This document shows, piece after piece, positions 9,363-18,241 of a stretch of DNA of 64,000 nt. The notes under the pieces were generated by a model that saw only the letters and a list, made by a program, of their open reading frames with translations, ran no database searches and had not been told where the DNA came from. The translations under genes were made by a program, and so were the position numbers. The number at the start of each line of letters is the position of its first letter. Within the stretch, counting starts at the first letter, position 1. Source of the DNA: Nitrospirales bacterium (GTDB taxonomy: Bacteria > Nitrospirota > Nitrospiria > Nitrospirales > UBA8639); assembly GCA_021604005.1 (NCBI GenBank), contig BQIV01000022.1, forward strand, positions 1-64,000. Reading direction: 5' to 3'.

Positions 9363-10070
9363 TTAAAAAAGAAAATCGCCGATTTTATCGGGCAAATGAC
9401 AGGTTTCGCATTTTTTACTAAGGATGCGTCCCTCATGGGTTGTCTTATTATCGTGACACCGAACACAATCGGCCATGGTCACCTTCCAGAGATGCGAATC
9501 TTTTGGGTAATCGGGTTCATGCCGTTGATCATCTAATTGAACATGACCTCGAGGGATCACCATATCATACCCTTTAATAGGCGTTCCGTGAACCACCCGC
9601 GCATGGCAGGTCGTGCAGCCTTCCCCTTGACCGCGTTGTGCAAAGGCTTCCATGTGCGTACGGTGACTCATAATCAGGCCAACGTCTTTCACACGCTTGG
9701 GCAAATCACGCGTTGACACTTCCGAAACCCGGAGAATCGCACGATGGCAACTCAGACAGACCTCCGAATACACATGTGATTGTAAATTATGAGGCTCCGT
9801 CGGCGTTCCAAAGAACGTAATGGCCACATCTTCCAATCCTGCCAACACTTTATCTTCGAGAAAGCCGTGAACACCCGGCCGCACATGACAATCGACACAG
9901 GTCACATCCTTATGCGTCGATGTCGTCCAGGCATCATACGCCGGCTTAATCGTATGACAGCTCGCACAAAATGTTGGAGCGTTGGTAAGGGGAATGGCCA
10001 CGGCACTCCCTAGAATAATCACACCCACCAGGGCCGCGATGATGCTAAGGGCTTTGCCGGTAGAAGTCAT
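9363..10070 (-). CDS. NapC/NirT-like multihaem cytochrome c with six CXXCH motifs
   Basis: 235 residues with a single N-terminal anchor helix (about 6-27) and six haem-c motifs at C35-H39 (CASCH), C58-H62 (CVDCH), C105-H109 (CLSCH), C152-H156 (CTTCH), C202-H206 (CVRCH) and C221-H225 (CETCH). Classical NapC/NrfH quinol dehydrogenases carry four, so two extra haems are appended at the C-terminus, as in some NirT/TorC-like extended forms. The expected role is passing electrons between the quinone pool and a periplasmic partner. It overlaps mobB by 4 bp, tying it to molybdenum-cofactor genes and suggesting a molybdoenzyme partner. Confidence 0.88.
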   Translation of the reverse strand: MTSTGKALSIIAALVGVIILGSAVAIPLTNAPTFCASCHTIKPAYDAWTTSTHKDVTCVDCHVRPGVHGFLEDKVLAGLEDVAITFFGTPTEPHNLQSHVYSEVCLSCHRAILRVSEVSTRDLPKRVKDVGLIMSHRTHMEAFAQRGQGEGCTTCHARVVHGTPIKGYDMVIPRGHVQLDDQRHEPDYPKDSHLWKVTMADCVRCHDNKTTHEGRILSKKCETCHLPDKIGDFLF

Positions 10071-10576
10071 GTATATGATGAACGATGAGGAAAATGCTTG
10101 ATGACGATTTCAGCAAGTTGTTTAATATTATCACGATCAATACACGGCACAGGCGTATTGGCAATCGGCTTCATCGAGACAATCGCAAGTAATCCATCCG
10201 GCGAAACTGGCACTTCATCCAGGGCTTCTCGGACGACAACGACTTTGGGATAGCCTTCGCTTTTCCACCCCTCGGCAATAATCAAATCGATCTCCGAGTT
10301 CACGAATTGGTCACGGACCTCTTCAATTTTCATTTCTTCCGGCACGTCCGCAAACATGGCCATGCTGCCTTTGGATAGGACAATGACCGTGCTGGCTCCC
10401 GCACGTTTATGGCGCCAACTGTCTTTGCCCTCGGTATCGAGTTCAAACCCATGACCGGCATGTTTAATTGTCGACACCCGATACCCCGCTTGGGTTAATT
10501 CCGGAATCAATCGCTCAATTAAGGTCGTCTTCCCGCTATTGGAGCGTCCGACGAAACTCAAGATAGGAGGAGCCAT
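10067..10576 (-). CDS. mobB: Molybdopterin-guanine dinucleotide biosynthesis protein MobB
   Basis: 169-residue GTP-binding protein of the MobB family. The N-terminus carries the P-loop FVGRSNSGKTTLIERLIPEL, followed by the family segment VSTIKHAGHGFELDTEGKDS and the later EGWKSEGYPKVVVVREAL. MobB assists MobA in attaching guanine nucleotide to the molybdenum cofactor, giving the bis-MGD form used by DMSO-reductase-type enzymes such as nitrate reductase or nitrite oxidoreductase. Its presence with moeA and tatC supports export of such an enzyme. No mobA is seen in the window. Confidence 0.92.
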   Translation of the reverse strand: MAPPILSFVGRSNSGKTTLIERLIPELTQAGYRVSTIKHAGHGFELDTEGKDSWRHKRAGASTVIVLSKGSMAMFADVPEEMKIEEVRDQFVNSEIDLIIAEGWKSEGYPKVVVVREALDEVPVSPDGLLAIVSMKPIANTPVPCIDRDNIKQLAEIVIKHFPHRSSYT

Positions 10577-10624
10577 AGATTATGACGCTTTCATAAAAAG
10601 TTATCGATCCACAACGCAAGTCGA

Positions 10625-11857
10625 TTAAAAGTTTCGACTTAATAATTGCACAGAAACGGTATCACCTGGTTGAAGCTGTTCCACATCTTCCGGAACATCA
10701 ATGAGCCCATTGGCTTTGACCATTGACGTCAACAGGCCAGACCCTTGTCCTCCGGTCGTCCGTACGGTCAAGACACCGTCTTCCTGCTTGAGGACCCCGC
10801 GCAGAAAATGCCGGCGGTCCGGATGTTTTGAAAAGGATTCCTGAAAGACCGCCTGCACAACAGGACGTCTGAACGTTCGATGACCACTCATCTTCAAAAT
10901 GGCAAGCCGAACTAGTTGATCAAACGTCACCATCGATGAAACAGGGTTCCCCGGTAAACCAAAGGCCAGGCTACGTTGAATTTTTCCAAACGCTACAGGT
11001 TGCCCTGGTCGAATGGCAAGTTTCCAAAAATTCATTTCCCCGCCTAATTCGGCGAACACCGGTTTCGTAAAGTCATAGTCACCCATCGACACACCACCGG
11101 ATAAGACGATGATGTCACACGTGAGACCTTGATAAATTTTCTCTTTCAGTGAATCAGGATGGTCGTTGGCTATCCCCAAGAGCACGGGAATGCCTCCAGC
11201 TTCCTGGACGGCTGCGGCAATCCCATAACTGTTGGAATTCACAATTTTACTTTCATCAAACCGTTCGTCGAGATCGGCTAGTTCATCGCCAGTCGACAAA
11301 ATGGCCACGCGCGGACGTTGATAGACGGACACGAATGATTTCGCCAAGATCGCAAGCATACCGATTTCACCAGGCCGTAAGGACGTTCCTTTGGCAATAA
11401 TGCAGTCCCCTTGCTTCACATCTTCGCCTTGAGGCCGGATATGAACACCTTGCCCACTTTCCGGCTTCATAATCCGCACCCTGTCGTCTCCTAACGGTTC
11501 CGTAAACTCGACACGGACAACCGTATCGGCACCTGCAGGCATGGGGGCACCGGTCATAATACGGATCGCTTCTCCTCGTCCTACCGTCTTTTCCGGCATA
11601 TTCCCGGCCGGCACATCTTCGATGATTTTCAGCTCAGGAATTTTGGTGATCGCAAAGTCCTGCTTGATATCTTCCCAACGTACCGCAAACCCATCCATCG
11701 CGGAATTATTCCATGGTGGGTTATCACGAGGGGCAATAATGTCTTCCCCCAAGACACGTCCAAGGGATTCCAGCAACCCGACTTTTTCACACCCAAGCGG
11801 TGCCGCGGAATCCAAGACGGTTTGTTGAGCCTTTTCAAGAAGCGTCAGTCCATTCAT
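10625..11857 (-). CDS. moeA: Molybdopterin molybdenumtransferase MoeA
   Basis: About 410 residues; MoeA inserts molybdate into adenylylated molybdopterin. Visible family motifs are PPWNNSAMDGFAVRW near the N-terminus, the domain III segment STGDELADLDERF with the GGVSMGDYDFTKP loop, and the RPGQPVAFGKI/FGLPGNPVSSMVTF region. An in-frame ATG at 11896 exists but has no ribosome site; the ATG at 11857 is preceded by GAGAG and starts directly with the usual MNGLTLLEKAQ. It lies between mrp and mobB in the same operon. Confidence 0.92.
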   Translation of the reverse strand: MNGLTLLEKAQQTVLDSAAPLGCEKVGLLESLGRVLGEDIIAPRDNPPWNNSAMDGFAVRWEDIKQDFAITKIPELKIIEDVPAGNMPEKTVGRGEAIRIMTGAPMPAGADTVVRVEFTEPLGDDRVRIMKPESGQGVHIRPQGEDVKQGDCIIAKGTSLRPGEIGMLAILAKSFVSVYQRPRVAILSTGDELADLDERFDESKIVNSNSYGIAAAVQEAGGIPVLLGIANDHPDSLKEKIYQGLTCDIIVLSGGVSMGDYDFTKPVFAELGGEMNFWKLAIRPGQPVAFGKIQRSLAFGLPGNPVSSMVTFDQLVRLAILKMSGHRTFRRPVVQAVFQESFSKHPDRRHFLRGVLKQEDGVLTVRTTGGQGSGLLTSMVKANGLIDVPEDVEQLQPGDTVSVQLLSRNF

Positions 11858-11911
11858 AATATAGCTCTCACGACCGTTCTCCCATGTTCGTTTCATGCAT
11901 CATCGACATGC

Positions 11912-12880
11912 TTACTTTTTCTTGACGAATGGGGCTGGGCGCGCCGTGGGCTGAACCAGCGTTCCCTTACGCTTACAGAAATCGTCGACCTGATTGGCAA
12001 TACCATGAATGGCATCAGCCGTCGGCAGATCGGAATGAAAGAGGGCATAAGGTTCACCACGATCGCTTTGTGTGACTAAATCCGGATCCAAGGGAACACG
12101 CCCTAAAAATGGCACGTTCATATCATGGGCCGAGGCTTCCCCCCCACCCTTTCGAAAGACTTCAATATGTTGATGACAATGCGGGCAATCTAGACCACTC
12201 ATGTTTTCGACGATTCCAATAATCGGAATTTCACTGTCTCTGGCAAACGTGACAGACTTGCGCGCATCCAGCAATGCAACTTCCTGAGGCGTCGACACAA
12301 TGACGCATCCACTAACATCACCAATGAGATCAATGGTTGTCACCGACTCATTGCCGGTTCCCGGAGGCAAATCAATTAACAAAAAATTGAGATCCTGCCA
12401 TTCCACTCCACCTAACAATTGATTGATGAACTCATACTTATACGCATCGCGCCAGATAATCGGGTCGTCGGAATTTTGCAACAAAAAGGACATCGAGGCA
12501 ATTTTCAAATTGTAGACCTGATGCGGAATGATTCCGCCGCCGGAACTGATCTTCAGCTTCTCGCCTTCCGCCCCTACCATTTTGGGAATGTTGGGACCAT
12601 GGATGTCCATATCACAGACTCCGACTTCATAGCCCTTAAGGGCCAAGCTGATCGCTAGATTCGTGGTCATGGTGCTTTTCCCCACACCACCCTTGTTACT
12701 CATGACCAGAATTTTGTAATCAATGCGTTCCATCCGTTTGGCAACCAACCAGCGACTGTGTCCCTCTTTATCTTTCTGGCACGTTTCGGTTTCATCGCAG
12801 ATGGCGCAGGCCCACATGTAGGTACACACGTCTCCACTATTCGGCGTTGAAGGTTGAACCATCTTTAACTCTGTTGACAT
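11912..12880 (-). CDS. mrp: Mrp/ApbC-type P-loop ATPase (Fe-S carrier)
   Basis: 322 residues of the Mrp/NBP35 family, cytoplasmic ATPases that carry or insert iron-sulfur clusters. The deviant Walker A MSNKGGVGKSTMTTNLA, DMDIHGPNIPKM and the DLPPGTGNE switch are present. The family CxxC pair appears as MSGLDCPHCHQ (GLDCPHC). Four more cysteines lie before the ATPase domain (CTYMWACAICDETETC), suggesting an added metal-binding extension. In this operon it could mature Fe-S subunits of the presumed molybdoenzyme. Confidence 0.9.
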   Translation of the reverse strand: MSTELKMVQPSTPNSGDVCTYMWACAICDETETCQKDKEGHSRWLVAKRMERIDYKILVMSNKGGVGKSTMTTNLAISLALKGYEVGVCDMDIHGPNIPKMVGAEGEKLKISSGGGIIPHQVYNLKIASMSFLLQNSDDPIIWRDAYKYEFINQLLGGVEWQDLNFLLIDLPPGTGNESVTTIDLIGDVSGCVIVSTPQEVALLDARKSVTFARDSEIPIIGIVENMSGLDCPHCHQHIEVFRKGGGEASAHDMNVPFLGRVPLDPDLVTQSDRGEPYALFHSDLPTADAIHGIANQVDDFCKRKGTLVQPTARPAPFVKKK

Positions 12881-12916
12881 GAAAGGCCTCCACTCTATGA
12901 GGAAATGAACAATAAC

Positions 12917-13414
12917 TTATTGCGACATCACACTCTCACCCGAGAGTTTCCCTATGGTGTGATCAAGAATCGGCAGAAGCACCACTAAATTTTCTCGAGC
13001 ACCACGTGCGCTTCCAGGAAGATTGACAATCAGGGTTCGTCCACGAATCCCGGCTATCCCCCGTGATAACATGGCCGTTCGAACTTTTTTTAGACTTTCA
13101 GCCCGCATGGCTTCACCAATTCCAGGGACTTCTTTCTCGATCACGTCCTTGGTCGCTTCAGGAGCCCAATCCGCCGGCCGAACGCCCGTCCCACCAACGG
13201 TTAAAACAAGATCGGTCTGGGCCGAATCGCATAGGTCAATCAGCTGCGTTGTAATTTCACCGCGATCGTCAGCCACAACTCGATAGGTTGTAAGCTTCAT
13301 GTCGTGAGCGTGAATCATCTGCTCCAGATCAGCACGACCCTCGTCACGTTTGATGCCGGTCAGAATTTTACTGCTGATCATCAAGACGGCAACATTACTC
13401 ACCTGACGGCTCAC
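12917..13414 (-). CDS. MoaB/Mog-type molybdopterin-binding protein
   Basis: 165 residues, the normal size for MoaB/Mog, which adenylylate molybdopterin before molybdenum insertion by MoeA. The active-site loop TVGGTGVRPADWAPEAT and the PGSARGARENL segment are present. Mog and MoaB cannot be separated with certainty by inspection. The gene is 15 bp downstream of tatC and 36 bp upstream of mrp, all on the same strand. Confidence 0.9.
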   Translation of the reverse strand: MSRQVSNVAVLMISSKILTGIKRDEGRADLEQMIHAHDMKLTTYRVVADDRGEITTQLIDLCDSAQTDLVLTVGGTGVRPADWAPEATKDVIEKEVPGIGEAMRAESLKKVRTAMLSRGIAGIRGRTLIVNLPGSARGARENLVVLLPILDHTIGKLSGESVMSQ

Positions 13415-13429
13415 GCTTCATGCCAACAC

Positions 13430-14383
13430 TTATCGGGGCCCCGACTCTGGAACATTGACATACTCGTCATCAGCTCCGCCAACTCCTCCAGCAGCTTGCG
13501 CAGCAGGTTTCATGCGAGCCGGAGACATGGCCGGCACCGACGTTGATCCAGTCGCTTCGGCCTCTTCGTTCTTCTTTTTCCCAAAAATCCGCGCACTAAT
13601 AATACCCACTTCATAAAAGAAGTACATCGGCAAGGCCATGATGCATTGATTGAAGGGATCCGGCGTTGGCGTCAAAATCGCCGCGAACAAGAATGACCCT
13701 AAAAATGCCCATTTACGATACTTCTTCAAGAGCGGGGCATCAACCCAACCCAGTTTTGCCATCAGGGTCAACACTAACGGTACCTCGAAAATCATCCCGA
13801 AGACCATCATGAACCACAGCGTAAAACCCACATAATTGGCAATGGATATTTGTGCGATGAATCCGGCGTTTAACCCATAGGAAATAAGGAAATGCAGAGC
13901 AAACGGCAAGACAATAAAAAACGCAAAAGCCAACCCTAAATAAAAGGCAATCCAACTGATGGCCACAAATGGACCTGTAAACCGACGTTCTTGTACATGA
14001 AGTCCCGGAACCACAAATTGCCAGGTCTCCCAGAGGATTTGGGGTGTGGCCAACACTAGCGCAAATAAGGCCGCGACTTTAATGTTCTGAAAGAGCGCTT
14101 CGGCCGGCGAAAGAAAGACAAAGGGAATTTTGGGAAGATCCGAGGGAATCCACTCCAACGATCCAGGGATGAAGTAATTTTGTAGTGGAACGCGAATCCA
14201 GTTCACCAACGTGTCGGCATAGAAAAAGGTCACAACAAAAATCCCCGCCATGACAATGACGGTACGGGTCAAACGCCATTGGAGCTCATGAAGATGCTCC
14301 ATGATCGGCATTTTTTTGTCTTCGAGTGGCTTGAAGACCTTCTCTTCAAGCCACTCGAACATTTGCGATCGCTTCTTTTCCAT
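13430..14383 (-). CDS. tatC: Sec-independent translocase TatC with C-terminal extension
   Basis: TatC is the multi-spanning receptor for twin-arginine signal peptides. The family segment MPIMEHLHELQWRLTRTVIV and six membrane helices are visible, including LSPAEALFQNIKVAALFALVLATPQ. At 317 residues it is longer than the usual 240-260 because of a polar, disordered tail (about residues 262-317: Ala/Pro/Gly-rich, ending VNVPESGPR). A shorter start at Met8 or Met25 is possible. No tatA/tatB is in the window. Neighbouring molybdenum-cofactor genes fit folded molybdoprotein export. Confidence 0.92.
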   Translation of the reverse strand: MEKKRSQMFEWLEEKVFKPLEDKKMPIMEHLHELQWRLTRTVIVMAGIFVVTFFYADTLVNWIRVPLQNYFIPGSLEWIPSDLPKIPFVFLSPAEALFQNIKVAALFALVLATPQILWETWQFVVPGLHVQERRFTGPFVAISWIAFYLGLAFAFFIVLPFALHFLISYGLNAGFIAQISIANYVGFTLWFMMVFGMIFEVPLVLTLMAKLGWVDAPLLKKYRKWAFLGSFLFAAILTPTPDPFNQCIMALPMYFFYEVGIISARIFGKKKNEEAEATGSTSVPAMSPARMKPAAQAAGGVGGADDEYVNVPESGPR

Positions 14384-14393
14384 ATGCGGGAAA

Positions 14394-15917
14394 CTACTTT
14401 GGATTCACGGCGACGAATAAATTATTCCCACGCCGATTCAATAAGAGCACCACCAGCTCTTCCTTGGCAATTTTTGACGCAATTTGTTGATAATCGTCGA
14501 TCGTGGTAATCGTCTGCCGGCTAACCTCTTGAATAAGGTCACCTTCCTGAATACCAGCCGCTTCGGCTTCACTTCCCGGCTTTACTTTACTCACCAGGAC
14601 ACCTTTTACTTCTTCGGGAATTTTCAACTCACTGCGTTTCGCGGCGGTTAAGCCTTGAACCGACAGGCCAGCCAGCACATTATCCAGCGGGGCCACAGAC
14701 GATGGCATATTCGCCGGACCACCAGAGGCCAACATTTGATCGGAAGGCCGCTCACCCAATTCAATGCTCAATGTCGTTTCTTTCCCGTCGCGTAAGACAA
14801 TAATTTCTTTTTTCTTGCCAACTTTTGTCCGTGCGACCACATTGCGCAAATGGTTGACGTCACGAATGATTTTCCCATCATATTTTAAAATCACGTCTCC
14901 ACGCTTGAGCCCGGCTTTTGCCGAAGGACCATTTTCATGCACTTCACTAATTAACACACCGCCTTGTTGATCGTCAGGCAATTGAAACGATTGCGCCAAA
15001 GACGGGGTCATTTCTTGAATAGCCACCCCCATCCAGCCACGCACGACTTTGCCTGTCTCGATCAGACTTTGGGCAATATCTTGCGCAATGCTGACCGCAA
15101 TGGCAAACCCTACGCCTTCAGAGCCACCAGTTCGAGAAAAGATAGCCGTATTAATACCAATGAGCTCCCCTTGCATATTGACCAGGGCACCTCCAGAGTT
15201 TCCGGGATTAATCGCCGCATCGGTTTGAATGAAATCTTCATATTCCGTGATTCCCACACTTCCACGCCCTAAGGCACTGATGATGCCGAATGAGACGGAA
15301 GATTTCAGACCAAAGGGACTGCCCAAGGCTAACACCACATCACCCACTCTGAGGTTATCATAGGTCCCCCATGGCATCGCGGTTAAGTTCGCCCCCTCCC
15401 CTTTAATTTTAATGACCGCTAAATCCGTTTTCGGATCGGTTCCAACCGTCGTGGCAGGAAACTCACGTCCATCATGCAACGTTACGGTAATCTTGGTCGC
15501 ATCTTCCACGACATGATTGTTGGTGATAATGAATCCCGTCGTATCAATGATGACACCCGACCCAGCACTCATGCCTGGAGGACCCTGTGGTCCAGGAGGG
15601 CCAGGTTGCGGTCGTCCCCCACCACCAGGAGGGCCACCACCGGGAGGCCCTCCAAACGGCCCAGGAGGCAACCCCCGGCTAGGTCCACCACCGTTTGTCA
15701 CCGCCACATTAACAACTGAAGGACCAATTTTCTCCACAATTTCGGAAAAACCTTCGGTGAAAGCCCCGGGAACAACCGCAAAGGCCAGAGAAGGGAGTGA
15801 AACGCAGAGAGCTAAACACAAGGTGATCATTCCCGTATGTTTTGGCGCCCCGGCACGGGAACTTGCCAAGGAGGGCGTACAAACGTTCAAAAGGCGGCAC
15901 CTCGTGAATCTCTTCAT
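14394..15917 (-). CDS. DegP/DegQ-type periplasmic serine protease with Gly/Pro-rich linker
   Basis: Starting at the ATG at 15917 (GGGGAG ribosome site; an upstream in-frame start lacks one), the product is 507 residues. A signal segment (about 28-47, ending SLAFA) is followed by a trypsin-like domain with catalytic triad His135 (ITNNHVVED), Asp165 (DPKTDLAV) and Ser241 (NPGNSGGAL), then two PDZ domains. Between the signal peptide and the protease lies a stretch of about 40 residues of almost only Gly and Pro (about 76-116). DegP proteins refold or degrade envelope proteins. It appears to be the first gene of the operon that runs through tatC to the ABC exporter. Confidence 0.92.
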   Translation of the reverse strand: MKRFTRCRLLNVCTPSLASSRAGAPKHTGMITLCLALCVSLPSLAFAVVPGAFTEGFSEIVEKIGPSVVNVAVTNGGGPSRGLPPGPFGGPPGGGPPGGGGRPQPGPPGPQGPPGMSAGSGVIIDTTGFIITNNHVVEDATKITVTLHDGREFPATTVGTDPKTDLAVIKIKGEGANLTAMPWGTYDNLRVGDVVLALGSPFGLKSSVSFGIISALGRGSVGITEYEDFIQTDAAINPGNSGGALVNMQGELIGINTAIFSRTGGSEGVGFAIAVSIAQDIAQSLIETGKVVRGWMGVAIQEMTPSLAQSFQLPDDQQGGVLISEVHENGPSAKAGLKRGDVILKYDGKIIRDVNHLRNVVARTKVGKKKEIIVLRDGKETTLSIELGERPSDQMLASGGPANMPSSVAPLDNVLAGLSVQGLTAAKRSELKIPEEVKGVLVSKVKPGSEAEAAGIQEGDLIQEVSRQTITTIDDYQQIASKIAKEELVVLLLNRRGNNLFVAVNPK

Positions 15918-16657
15918 AGTGATATTCTCCCCTATCGCTAAATGGTGAGTGGTTGTAAACTTTTTAAAGCTTGCGCTGACAAACTCTATCATCACACGAT
16001 TATTATATCGTTCCACACTACAAGAAGACCTATCCATGTGAAAACACTAGATTCTACACTAATTGTTTCATGACGTTCAAAGTTTTCGCTCGATTAATCA
16101 AACTGACTTCTACTTAACTAGAATTTCGTAACAATAGGCGAAAAACCCAAGCTCCTGAAAAGCAGTGGAATATAGAGAACCTCAAAGCGTTCCAAACGGG
16201 GAAACACCAAGATGGGAATGTTGAAAAAAACCGTCCTCTACTCCGCTTTCGTTGCTCATCGTCGTTCGTTGCTCGTTGTTCGGATTTCGTGTGAAACGTC
16301 CTTCAGTCTTTTACGAGATGCAAACGACGATCCCGCATGTGGCCTTGCCCCTCGCAGATTGACGTGTCGATGAGAGCACAACTGGTGAACGATGAGCCCA
16401 GGCTGTTTTGCCCAGTTCCTCCCATTCAAAATGCGAGTCTACAGACGACAATGTATGAGTGATCGAAATGAAATATTCAACAGCCCATGACTGAATCGGC
16501 TATATGGAAGTTATGAAGTTTCACTGTGTATGAAAACGGAGGAGAACGAGGATTTTAAAGGGATTTTTTCAAACCGGAACATACGGTTTTCATGAGACGG
16601 TAGATAAGAAAGATCATCACGATGAATGCAGGGCGTCCGTTCCGGCGACTCGTGTTC
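15918..16657. other. 740-bp non-coding stretch with an imperfect inverted-repeat pair
   Basis: No gene recognised. The degP-operon promoter must lie near 15920-16100. TGGGAATGTTGAAAAAA (from 16213) and the reverse-oriented AAATATTCAACAGCCCA (to 16487) form loosely matching ends of a 275-bp segment, which looks like an eroded miniature mobile element. The inner part has short repeats of CGTTGCTCATCGTCGTTCGT type. Confidence 0.4.
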
Positions 16658-17011
16658 TTACTCGAGCACGTCTAACAGGCTTCCTAGGGTTTCGTCTTGT
16701 GTGGCAATGGCGCTGAGATTGGCTTCAAACGACTGCCGGCTTATCAGCACATTGATCAACTCTTCCCCAAGATCAACGTTTGAAAGCTCTTGCTCTCTCA
16801 GCCCCTGCTCGGATTCTCGAAGCGCAAGTGGCCCGGGAGTGTTCACGTGATCAAGCGTCACGACGACACCGCCTGCAGAAGCCTCTTCAGCAAGCACGCG
16901 CGTCTTTTTAAATTCCGCAGTATTCGCGTTGGCAATATTATTCGCGGCTGCATTCAATTTCGCTTGCGACGCGGCAAGTCCTGAGAGTGAATAGGTGAGA
17001 CCAATTGACAT
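16658..17011 (-). CDS. Orphan flagellar basal-body rod protein-like (FlgC/FlgE C-terminal type)
   Basis: 117 residues from the ATG at 17011 (AAAGGA site); a longer frame to 17074 is unlikely. The N-terminus SLSGLAASQAKLNAAANNIA followed by NANTAEFKKTR is the rod/hook family signature, and the C-terminus VDLGEELINVLISRQSFEAN is the axial-protein helix. It is shorter than FlgC (about 135-150 aa) and no other flagellar gene is nearby. Such single rod-like proteins occur in non-motile bacteria. Function unknown; it is not good evidence for a flagellum here. Confidence 0.75.
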   Translation of the reverse strand: MSIGLTYSLSGLAASQAKLNAAANNIANANTAEFKKTRVLAEEASAGGVVVTLDHVNTPGPLALRESEQGLREQELSNVDLGEELINVLISRQSFEANLSAIATQDETLGSLLDVLE

Positions 17012-17266
17012 CAGCGTACCGTCCTTTTCAATAGAAGCTCCCATGCATGCCTGTGCGACCCAGCCACATGGCATTCAATCAGATACCCATCGCCGTTTTT
17101 GTGAAATACTTGATGAATATAGTAAATCCAAATACATTCCAACTGAGGTCGATCAATTAACACCGTCTCTGTTTATTAAAATTGGTGGATAGACATTGCC
17201 GTTTCCAATCGTTACTGTTTGTTGTAGGGGGAACCTGATTACGGCGTATCTCATACATCGCATCCC

Positions 17267-18223
17267 ATGCATGCCTTAGTCTTTGAAAATCGTCTACGTC
17301 TGGACCATGAATATGCCATACCGGAACCTCGGTCCGGCGAAGCGCTCATTCGCGTCCTCCGTGCTGGCATTTGCAGCACGGACCTTGAGCTCTGCAAAGG
17401 CTATATGGGCTATGCCGGAATCATTGGACATGAATTCATCGGAATTGTAGAACATGCAGCCGAGCGACCGGATTTACATGGCCAGCGAGTTGCCGGAGAA
17501 ATCAATGCTGCCTGTTATGCCTGTGCCACGTGCCATGCCGGACGGCCGACCCACTGCCCGCATCGTACCGTCTTAGGCATTAGCGGACGTGATGGAAGCT
17601 TTGCGGAATTTCTCTGTTTACCATATGAAAACCTGTTTCCCGTCCCCGATCAATTAACTGACGTTCAGGCGGTCTTTATCGAGCCCTTGGCCGCAGCCTG
17701 TGAAATTACCCAACAGGTCGATGTACGCCCAAATGATCGAGTAGTCGTGATTGGAGATGGGAAGCTTGGATTGCTCTGCGCTCAAGTCCTAAACTTAGCA
17801 GGCTGTTCAGTGACGCTCCTGGGGCATCATGCAGAACGAAAAGAGTGGATCGGGCATTGTGGAATTCACGTTACCTCTCAGCCACAAGACGTGACGGCGG
17901 GAGCTGATATCGTCGTCGAAGCGACCGGTACTCCCGAGGGATTTGCCCTCGCGAGCACCTTGGTTCGCCCCAGAGGGGCCATTGTTCTGAAATCAACCTA
18001 TTATGGACAGCTCACGTACGACATGGCCAAGATTGTCATTGATGAAATCTCCGTGATCGGGTCCCGGTGCGGGCCATTTGCTCCCGCTATTCGCCTGCTC
18101 ACACAGGGACTTATTCAAATTGATCCCATGATTCATGCTCACTATTCCCTACAGGATGGACTTACCGCTATGGAACGCGCAGGCTCCAAAGGCACACTCA
18201 AAGTTATCCTATGTATGGAGTAA
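17267..18223 (+). CDS. Zinc-dependent medium-chain alcohol/threonine dehydrogenase-like
   Basis: 318 residues of the medium-chain dehydrogenase family. The catalytic-zinc segment AGICSTDLELCKGY and GHEFIG, a structural-zinc lobe (CYACATCHAGRPTHC, four cysteines) and the nucleotide-binding VVIGDGKLGLLCAQV (GxGxxG) are all present. It would oxidise an alcohol or sugar alcohol with NAD(P)+; the substrate is not predictable. It lacks a convincing ribosome site and stands alone, convergent with the outer-membrane protein gene. Confidence 0.85.
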   Translation: MHALVFENRLRLDHEYAIPEPRSGEALIRVLRAGICSTDLELCKGYMGYAGIIGHEFIGIVEHAAERPDLHGQRVAGEINAACYACATCHAGRPTHCPHRTVLGISGRDGSFAEFLCLPYENLFPVPDQLTDVQAVFIEPLAAACEITQQVDVRPNDRVVVIGDGKLGLLCAQVLNLAGCSVTLLGHHAERKEWIGHCGIHVTSQPQDVTAGADIVVEATGTPEGFALASTLVRPRGAIVLKSTYYGQLTYDMAKIVIDEISVIGSRCGPFAPAIRLLTQGLIQIDPMIHAHYSLQDGLTAMERAGSKGTLKVILCME

Positions 18224-18241
18224 CTCTTTATCCATTCCGGA

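Noticed and set aside
16658-17011. Rod-like protein as evidence for a flagellar locus
   Set aside because: No other flagellar gene in the window and the protein is shorter than FlgC; treated as an orphan.
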